A stretch of DNA of 64,000 bases from assembly GCF_002090155.1 (NCBI RefSeq), contig NZ_BBRM01000006.1:186001-250000 (forward strand), read 5' to 3'. How positions within the stretch are numbered: the stretch's first letter is position 1; each line of letters opens with the position of its first letter. A program made the position numbers and the translations under genes. Shown in pieces: positions 59,473-64,000 of this stretch. Below the pieces are notes generated by a model. It did no database searches. It was not told where the DNA came from and worked only from the letters and a program-made list of their open reading frames with translations. The DNA is from Demequina sp. NBRC 110056. GTDB lineage: Bacteria; Actinomycetota; Actinomycetes; Actinomycetales; Demequinaceae.

Positions 59473-60336
59473 GTGGCGGCCCTGCAGCGCGCCCTCGGCC
59501 GCAACTCCGCCTACCTCCTCGTAGGCCCGGCGGCACTGTGGCTCGGGATCTTCTTCGTGATCCCGATGATCTCGCTGCTCACGACGTCGCTGTCCGATCC
59601 CGCGGGATCGCCGATCTACGGCTACAGCATGACGTGGCGCTTCGAGAACTACGTCGACGTGGTCGCCGACTACTGGCCGTACCTGGTGCGCTCGTTCGTC
59701 TACGCGGGCATCGCGACGGTCCTGTGCCTCATCCTCGGCTACACCCTCGCCTACGCCATCGCCTTCAAGGCGGGGCGGTTCAAGACCCTCATGCTCGTGC
59801 TCGTGGTGGCGCCGTTCTTCACGTCGTTCCTGGTGCGCACCCTGTCCTGGAAGCTCATCCTCGCGGACAACGGGTGGCTCGTGGAGACCCTCAAGACGCT
59901 GCACCTCATGCCGGAGGACGGCCGCCTGCTGGCCACGCCTATCGCGGTCGTCGCGGGCCTCACCTACAACTTCCTGCCGTTCATGATCTTGCCGCTGTAT
60001 GCGAGCCTCGAGAAGATCGACCCCAAGCTCAACGAGGCCGCTGCGGACCTGTACGCGAACCCCTTCAAGCGCTTCTGGAACGTCGTGTGGCCGTTGTCGC
60101 TGCCGGGCGTCGTGGGCGGCACGCTGCTGACCTTCATCCCGGCCTCTGGCGACTACATCAACGCCTCGCTCCTGGGCAACCCGAACACCCAGATGGTCGG
60201 CAACCGCATCCAGTCGCTGTTCACCACGGGCAGCGACTACCCGCACGCGGCGGCGCTGTCGGTCATCCTCATGGTGCTGATCGTGGTGATGGTGATGGTC
60301 TACGTGCGCCGCGCGGGGACGGAGGACCTGCTGTGA
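59473..60336 (+). CDS. potB: Spermidine/putrescine ABC transporter permease PotB
   Basis: A 287-residue permease with six predicted helices. It has LVGPAALWLGIFFVIPMISLL in helix 1, FTSFLVRTLSWKLILADNGWL, and an EAA loop NEAAADLYANPFKRFWNVVWPLSLPGV followed by IPASGDYINASLLG, all typical of PotB. GTG start two bases after the potA stop. Overlaps the potC start by one base. Confidence 0.93.
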   Translation: MAALQRALGRNSAYLLVGPAALWLGIFFVIPMISLLTTSLSDPAGSPIYGYSMTWRFENYVDVVADYWPYLVRSFVYAGIATVLCLILGYTLAYAIAFKAGRFKTLMLVLVVAPFFTSFLVRTLSWKLILADNGWLVETLKTLHLMPEDGRLLATPIAVVAGLTYNFLPFMILPLYASLEKIDPKLNEAAADLYANPFKRFWNVVWPLSLPGVVGGTLLTFIPASGDYINASLLGNPNTQMVGNRIQSLFTTGSDYPHAAALSVILMVLIVVMVMVYVRRAGTEDLL

Positions 60337-61154
60337 TGACCCGCCTCGGCCACTGGATCGGCAAGCACCTGGTGCTCGCGCTCGGCGCGCTCGTGCTGCT
60401 GTACATGTACATCCCCAACTTCATCGTCGCGCTCATGTCGTTCAACGACGCGTCCGCGTCGCGCAACCTGTACTCGTTCCAGTCCTTCACGTGGGACAAC
60501 TGGCTCAACCCGTGCGAGCCCCTCGGCATGTGCGAGTCGCTGCGCGTGAGCATCAGCATCGGCCTCATCGCGACGCTCGTCGCGACGGTGCTGGGTACGC
60601 TCGCGGCCTTCGCGCTCGTGCGTCACCGCTTCGAGGGTCGCAGCACGATGAACCTGCTGGTGTTCCTGCCGATGGCGACCCCCGAGATCGTCATGGGCTC
60701 GTCGCTCCTGGCGCTGTTCGTCGCCGCTGGGATGGGCGGCCGGCTCGGCTTCGGGACCATCCTCATCGCCCACATCCTGTTCTGCCTGTCGTTCGTGGTC
60801 GTCACGGTGCGGTCGCGCCTGTCGGGGCTCGACTCGAACCTCGAGAAGGCCGCGATGGACCTCTACGCCAACGAGTGGCAGACGTTCTGGCGGGTGACGT
60901 TCCCGCTGGTGTTCCCCGGCATCCTCGCCGCGGCGCTGCTGAGCTTCTCGCTGTCGTTCGACGACTTCATCATCACCAACCTCAACTCGGGTCAGACGGT
61001 GACGTTCCCCATGTTCGTGTGGGGTGCGGCGCAGCGCGGCGTGCCGATGCAGGTCAATGTCATCGGCACCGTGATGTTCCTCGCGGCGCTCGCGATCGTC
61101 ATCATCGGCGAGGTGGGCGCGAGCCGGCGCCGCAAGCTCCTCGCCAGCCGCTGA
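60336..61154 (+). CDS. potC: Spermidine/putrescine ABC transporter permease PotC
   Basis: A 272-residue permease. It shows LVLLYMYIPNFIVALMSFND in helix 1, the EAA loop KAAMDLYANEWQTFWRVTFPLVFPGI, and LSFSLSFDDFIITNLNSG, a PotC hallmark. The ATG at 60336 shares its A with the potB stop; GTG at 60333 is a second option and has better spacing from GGAGG. Last gene of the pot operon; a tandem-repeat array follows. Confidence 0.93.
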   Translation: MTRLGHWIGKHLVLALGALVLLYMYIPNFIVALMSFNDASASRNLYSFQSFTWDNWLNPCEPLGMCESLRVSISIGLIATLVATVLGTLAAFALVRHRFEGRSTMNLLVFLPMATPEIVMGSSLLALFVAAGMGGRLGFGTILIAHILFCLSFVVVTVRSRLSGLDSNLEKAAMDLYANEWQTFWRVTFPLVFPGILAAALLSFSLSFDDFIITNLNSGQTVTFPMFVWGAAQRGVPMQVNVIGTVMFLAALAIVIIGEVGASRRRKLLASR

Positions 61155-61170
61155 CTCCGCCCGCTTCCGC

Positions 61171-61350
61171 GAGCGAAGTGGGCCCTCCTGGTGCAGCGGC
61201 GCGCGTTGGTGTGCGAGTTGGGCCCTACTGATGCACGTGGGCGCCTTGGCGCGCGAGTGGGGCCCTACGGGTGCAGCGGCACGCCCTGGTGTGCGAAGTG
61301 GGCCCCACTGGTGCCTGGAGGCGTCTTGATGAGCGAGAAGGGCCCAACCC
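61171..61350. repeat. 40-bp tandem repeat array (4.5 copies) between convergent genes
   Basis: Units begin at 61171, 61211, 61251, 61291 and 61331 (partial). The consensus is close to GTGCGAAGTGGGGCCCTACT followed by GGTGCAGCGGCGCGCCTTGG. Copies are 65-85 percent alike; GGGCCC is kept in every unit. Forty is not a multiple of three and frames are broken, so it is noncoding. It lies between potC and the aminotransferase gene and may act as a bidirectional transcription end. Confidence 0.88.
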
Positions 61351-61399
61351 GCGTGAGAGGGGCCGGGGCGCCGATGCGCGCGCCGGGTCGGTCGGCGTC

Positions 61400-62800
61400 C
61401 TACAGCTTCGCGTAGGCCTCCGTGAGGACCGCGCGCAGGATCCGGGCGATCTCGTCGAAGTGCTCCTGTCCGAGGATCAGCGGCGGCGCCAGCTGGATGA
61501 CGGGGTCGCCGCGGTCGTCGGCGCGGCAGTACAGGCCGGCCTCGAACAGCGCGGGGGACAGGAACCCGTACAGGACCCGCTCGCACTCCTCGGCGGAGAA
61601 CGACTCCTTGGTCGCCTTGTCCTTGACCAGCTCGATCCCGTAGAAGTACCCGTCGCCGCGGACGTCACCCACGATGGGCAGGTCCGTCAGGGTGTCGAGC
61701 GCGGCACGGAAGTCGCCCTCGGTGTCCTTCACGTGGCCCAGCACGTCCTCCTCGTCGAACAGCGCGAGGTTGCGCAGCGCGACCGCCGTGGACACCGGGT
61801 GACCGCCGAAGGTGTAGCCGTGGGCGAATGCGACCTCCTGCTCGAGGAACGGCTCCATGAGGCGGTCATCGATCAGGACGGCGCCCAGCGGCGAGTAGCC
61901 GGAGGTGAGGCCCTTCGCGGAGGTGATCATGTCCGGCTGATAGCCGTACCGCTCGGCGCCGAACATCTCGCCGAGGCGCCCGTACGCGCAGATGACCTCG
62001 TCCGACACGAGCAGCACGTCGTACTGGTCGCAGATCTCCCGCACGCGCGGCCAGTAGCCCGGGGGAGGCGTGAAGCATCCTCCGGCGTTCTGCACGGGCT
62101 CGAGGAACACGGCCGCCACGGAGTCGGGCCCCTCGTTCTCGATCGCGACCGCGATCTGGTCCGCGGCCCATCGCCCGAACGCCTCGGGGTCGGAGCCGTC
62201 GAGCAGCCCGCCCGTGAGCTCAGAGGCGCGGTAGAGGTTCGTGTTGGGCACCCTGAAGGTGGACGGCACGAGCGGCTCGAACTGCTGCTTGAGCTCGGGG
62301 ATTCCCGTGATCGACAGGGCTCCCTGGGTGGTGCCGTGGTACGCGACGGCGCGCGAGATCACCTTGTGCTTCATGGGCTTGCCGGTGAGCTTGAAGTAGT
62401 TCTTCGCGAGCTTCCACGCGGTCTCCACGGCCTCGCCGCCGCCCGATGTGAAGAACACACGGTTCAGCGATCCCGGGGCCAGGGTGGCGAGCCTGTCCGC
62501 GAGCTCGATCGCCGTGGGGTGCGCGTAGGACCAGAGGGGGTGGAAGGCGAGCGTCGACGCTTGGGCGGCCGCCGCCTCGGCGAGCTCGGTGCGGCCGTGC
62601 CCCAGCTGGTTGACGAACAGGCCCGCAAGGCCGTCCAGGTAGCGCTTGCCGTGAGCGTCGTAGATGTACGCGCCCTCGCCGCGCACGATCACCGGGACGT
62701 CGTGGTCACGGTAGCGGTGGTGCTGGGTGAAGTGCATCCACAGGTGGTCCTTGGCGGCACGCTGCGCGTCCTGATAGTCCATGTCGGCATTGTCGCGCAT
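61400..62800 (-). CDS. Class III (omega) aminotransferase, polyamine type
   Basis: A 466-residue PLP enzyme. The PLP lysine is Lys296 in TSAKGLTSGYSPLGA. Other signatures are RYLDGLAGLFVNQLGHG, VFFTSGGGEAVETAWKLAKNYF, AYHGTTQGALSITG, VFLEPVQNAGGCFTPPPGYW and LLVSDEVICAYGRLG (the Asp that holds the pyridine). The sequence resembles putrescine/beta-alanine-pyruvate aminotransferases. Likely role: transamination of putrescine or gamma-aminobutyrate. ATG at 62800 has GAGGGG five bases upstream; an internal ATG at 62782 is possible. It diverges from a second FAD oxidoreductase. Confidence 0.92.
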   Translation of the reverse strand: MRDNADMDYQDAQRAAKDHLWMHFTQHHRYRDHDVPVIVRGEGAYIYDAHGKRYLDGLAGLFVNQLGHGRTELAEAAAAQASTLAFHPLWSYAHPTAIELADRLATLAPGSLNRVFFTSGGGEAVETAWKLAKNYFKLTGKPMKHKVISRAVAYHGTTQGALSITGIPELKQQFEPLVPSTFRVPNTNLYRASELTGGLLDGSDPEAFGRWAADQIAVAIENEGPDSVAAVFLEPVQNAGGCFTPPPGYWPRVREICDQYDVLLVSDEVICAYGRLGEMFGAERYGYQPDMITSAKGLTSGYSPLGAVLIDDRLMEPFLEQEVAFAHGYTFGGHPVSTAVALRNLALFDEEDVLGHVKDTEGDFRAALDTLTDLPIVGDVRGDGYFYGIELVKDKATKESFSAEECERVLYGFLSPALFEAGLYCRADDRGDPVIQLAPPLILGQEHFDEIARILRAVLTEAYAKL

Positions 62801-62934
62801 GGCCCCTCGCGCCGCAACTGATCCGTCTGTAGTATGGCTCCTAGACAACGAAAAACGCTGTTTCGGCCGTGTTTCTACAACAGAAACCGTGGCAGTATGG
62901 CGATGTTGGCGCTTGCACCAGAGAGGGGAGCCAC
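62801..62934. promoter_or_regulatory. Divergent region between aminotransferase and FAD oxidoreductase genes
   Basis: GTTTCTACAACAGAAAC at 62870-62886 is an inverted repeat with six-base arms and a five-base centre; GTTTCGGCC and further GTTTC/GAAAC strings lie beside it. TAGTAT at 62832-62837 is a possible -10. A shared operator for polyamine catabolism is likely. Confidence 0.6.
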
Positions 62935-64000
62935 GTGGTCGCGACGGTCTTCGAGCGGCTCGCGCCGCCCGAGGCGGACGTCCGCGCCGCGCTCGCCCCC
63001 GCAGTACCGGGCTCCGGGTGGATGGCCGGGGTCGAGGCGCCGTCGTTCCCACCGCTGACCGAGGACGTCTCGGCCGATCTCGTGATCGTCGGCGCGGGGT
63101 ACAGCGGCCTGTGGACCGCGATCCTCGCGAAGGAGCGCGACCCCCACCGCAGCGTCGTCGTCCTCGAGGGGGCGCGGATCGGCTGGGCGGCGTCCGGCCG
63201 CAACGGCGGGTTCTGCGAGCCGAGCCTCACGCACGGTCACGAGAACGGGCTCGCGCGCTGGCCCGACGAGATCGCGACGCTGGAGGCCATGGGCCGCGCG
63301 AACCTCGACGAGATCGAGAGCACCGTCGAGCGCTACGGCATGGACGCGCACTTCGAGCGCACCGGCTCGCTGACGGTGGCCGTCGAGCCCCACCAGCTCG
63401 CCTGGCTCGGCGAGGGCGCGCTGGACGCGGCTCAGGTGCGAACGCGGGTTGACTCGCCCACCTACCTCGGGGGCGAGCTCGACCCCGACTCCGCGCTCGT
63501 CCATCCCTACCGGTTGGCCGTCGAGCTCGCGCGCGTGGCGACCGAGCTGGGGGTCGTGATCCACGAGCGCACACCGGTCGAGCGCATCGGCGCTCACGAG
63601 GTGATCGCGCGGCCGCGGCACGCCCCGGGCGGCGCCACACGGCGCGGCCGGCCGCGTCCCGTCGCGCCCGCGCCCGGCGCAGGCGGATCTCCCGCCGGGC
63701 AACCGCTCACCGAGCGCTCGGGCGCCGCGCGATCGAGCACCGCACGTTCAGAGACGTCACGGTCCGGCTCAGGGGCTGCCAGCACGGTCACCGTCCGTGC
63801 CGGACGCATCGCGCTCGCGACCAACGCCTTCCGCTCCCTGCTGCGGCGCAACGCCCTCATGACGGTGCCGGTCTACGACTACGTGCTGATGACCGAGCCG
63901 CTGACCGACGCGCAGCTGGCGAGCGTCGGCTGGGAGGGCCGCGAGGGCGTGGGCGACATGGCCAACCAGTTCCACTACTACCGGCTGACGCGCGACAACC
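62935..64000 (+). CDS. FAD-dependent amine oxidoreductase (PuuB-like) with in-frame low-complexity insertion, 3' end missing
   Basis: The frame is open from GTG at 62935 to the window end (355 codons). GGGGAG lies five bases before the start. SADLVIVGAGYSGLWTAILAK is the FAD motif and WAASGRNGGFCEPSLTHGHENG the substrate-side signature shared with the gene at 55034-56419. HYYRLTRDN at the window end leads into the next flavin segment. Between residues about 226 and 284 a Pro/Arg/Ser/Ala-rich stretch (PVAPAPGAGGSPAG, RSSTARSETSRSGSG) is inserted where the paralogue has only a few residues. Its codons include TCA, CGA, GCA, TCT and CAA, rare elsewhere. The flanks align normally and the frame is kept. 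Confidence 0.88.
   Translation, partial: MVATVFERLAPPEADVRAALAPAVPGSGWMAGVEAPSFPPLTEDVSADLVIVGAGYSGLWTAILAKERDPHRSVVVLEGARIGWAASGRNGGFCEPSLTHGHENGLARWPDEIATLEAMGRANLDEIESTVERYGMDAHFERTGSLTVAVEPHQLAWLGEGALDAAQVRTRVDSPTYLGGELDPDSALVHPYRLAVELARVATELGVVIHERTPVERIGAHEVIARPRHAPGGATRRGRPRPVAPAPGAGGSPAGQPLTERSGAARSSTARSETSRSGSGAASTVTVRAGRIALATNAFRSLLRRNALMTVPVYDYVLMTEPLTDAQLASVGWEGREGVGDMANQFHYYRLTRDN

Larger units (their letters stand above)
2627..63591. repeat. Dispersed nonamer GCCGATGCG/CGCATCGGC, at least 44 copies
   Basis: Copies start at 2627, 2708, 3563, 5220, 7491, 8055, 9365, 9537, 10952, 13374, 13443, 19484, 20715, 21312, 22385, 22662, 22829, 26210, 27826, 28288, 28319, 31348, 31842, 32008, 33858, 34218, 35356, 39044, 40073, 42072, 44361, 44406, 46865, 47016, 49321, 50306, 51885, 52023, 54658, 55388, 55592, 59094, 61370 and 63583. 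Many extend to AGSGCCGATGCGCG. About 23 lie in one orientation and 21 in the other. Ten or eleven are between genes. Within genes they encode Ala-Asp-Ala, Ala-Ser-Ala, Arg-Ile-Gly or His-Arg depending on frame. Confidence 0.85.

Noticed and set aside
61171-61350. Tandem array considered as CRISPR
   Set aside because: Repeats are contiguous 40-bp units without unique spacers, they diverge, and no cas gene is present.
2627-63591. GCCGATGCG considered as a chromosome-orienting (KOPS-like) or Chi-like signal
   Set aside because: Copies are nearly equal on both strands (23 against 21) and show no preference for one strand across the window.
1-64000. Search for tRNA, rRNA, insertion sequences, integrase or phage genes
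   Set aside because: No cloverleaf, ribosomal segment, transposase motif or integrase motif was recognised by eye. A covariance-model scan would be needed to exclude small RNAs.

Overview
The window is about 64 kb of very G+C-rich DNA. Codons end almost always in G or C, many starts are GTG, and neighbouring genes often overlap as ATGA or GTGA. These traits, an acyl-CoA carboxylase with an epsilon subunit, the actinobacterial punA/phosphosugar-mutase pair and a Tad pilus cluster point to an actinomycete, probably order Micrococcales (Cellulomonas/Demequina-like). Mixed-acid fermentation genes (pflB, pflA, adhE) suggest a facultative anaerobe that lives on plant polysaccharides. The genus is inference; no rRNA or other marker gene is present.

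Layout. 1-7.4 kb: housekeeping genes (phosphosugar mutase fragment, punA, lpdA-type quinone dehydrogenase, a membrane protein with a degenerate exo/endonuclease-phosphatase domain, biotin-carboxylase/BCCP subunit, maf). 7.6-24.3 kb: a sugar-acquisition island. Three leftward genes (TIM-barrel isomerase, DUF993 aldolase-like, Gfo/Idh dehydrogenase) and a LacI regulator lie next to a rightward operon (DUF6807/PmoA-like, cupin, Gfo/Idh dehydrogenase, ABC solute-binding protein and two permeases, DUF624 protein, GH42, glycerate kinase, GH51). Copies of a GGAWAGCGCTTTCC operator sit at the promoters of both arms. 24.4-34.2 kb: drug-efflux MFS with divergent MarR, a second MarR with DoxX, an ElyC-like protein, the acyl-CoA carboxylase beta/epsilon genes divergent from birA, a serine hydrolase, a secreted-type esterase and an SRAP peptidase. 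34.2-35.3 kb: a SWIM-domain protein and an alpha/beta hydrolase between imperfect direct repeats. 35.4-40.0 kb: Tad pilus genes. 40.0-40.5 kb: three large imperfect palindromes. 40.5-46.8 kb: manno-oligosaccharide module (GH2 beta-mannosidase and ABC importer). 47-53.2 kb: pflB-pflA and adhE. 53.4-54.9 kb: second LacI regulator behind a small ORF with a strong operator-bearing promoter. 55-64 kb: polyamine module (FAD oxidoreductase, Lrp, potDABC, class III aminotransferase, second FAD oxidoreductase cut by the window end).

How the genes fit. Both carbohydrate importers lack their own ATPase and probably share one encoded elsewhere. The glycosidases release galactose, arabinose and mannose units; pyruvate then goes to formate, acetyl-CoA and ethanol. 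The pot genes import putrescine-like polyamines, which the oxidoreductases and aminotransferase can deaminate.

The most unusual signal is DNA-level: the nonamer GCCGATGCG (often as AGSGCCGATGCGCG) occurs at least 44 times by hand count. It is on both strands about equally, in several reading frames, and is enriched between genes. Other notable items are an in-frame low-complexity insertion in the last gene, several families of tandem and inverted repeats, and a series of predicted leaderless promoters. No tRNA, rRNA, CRISPR array, insertion sequence or prophage was seen.
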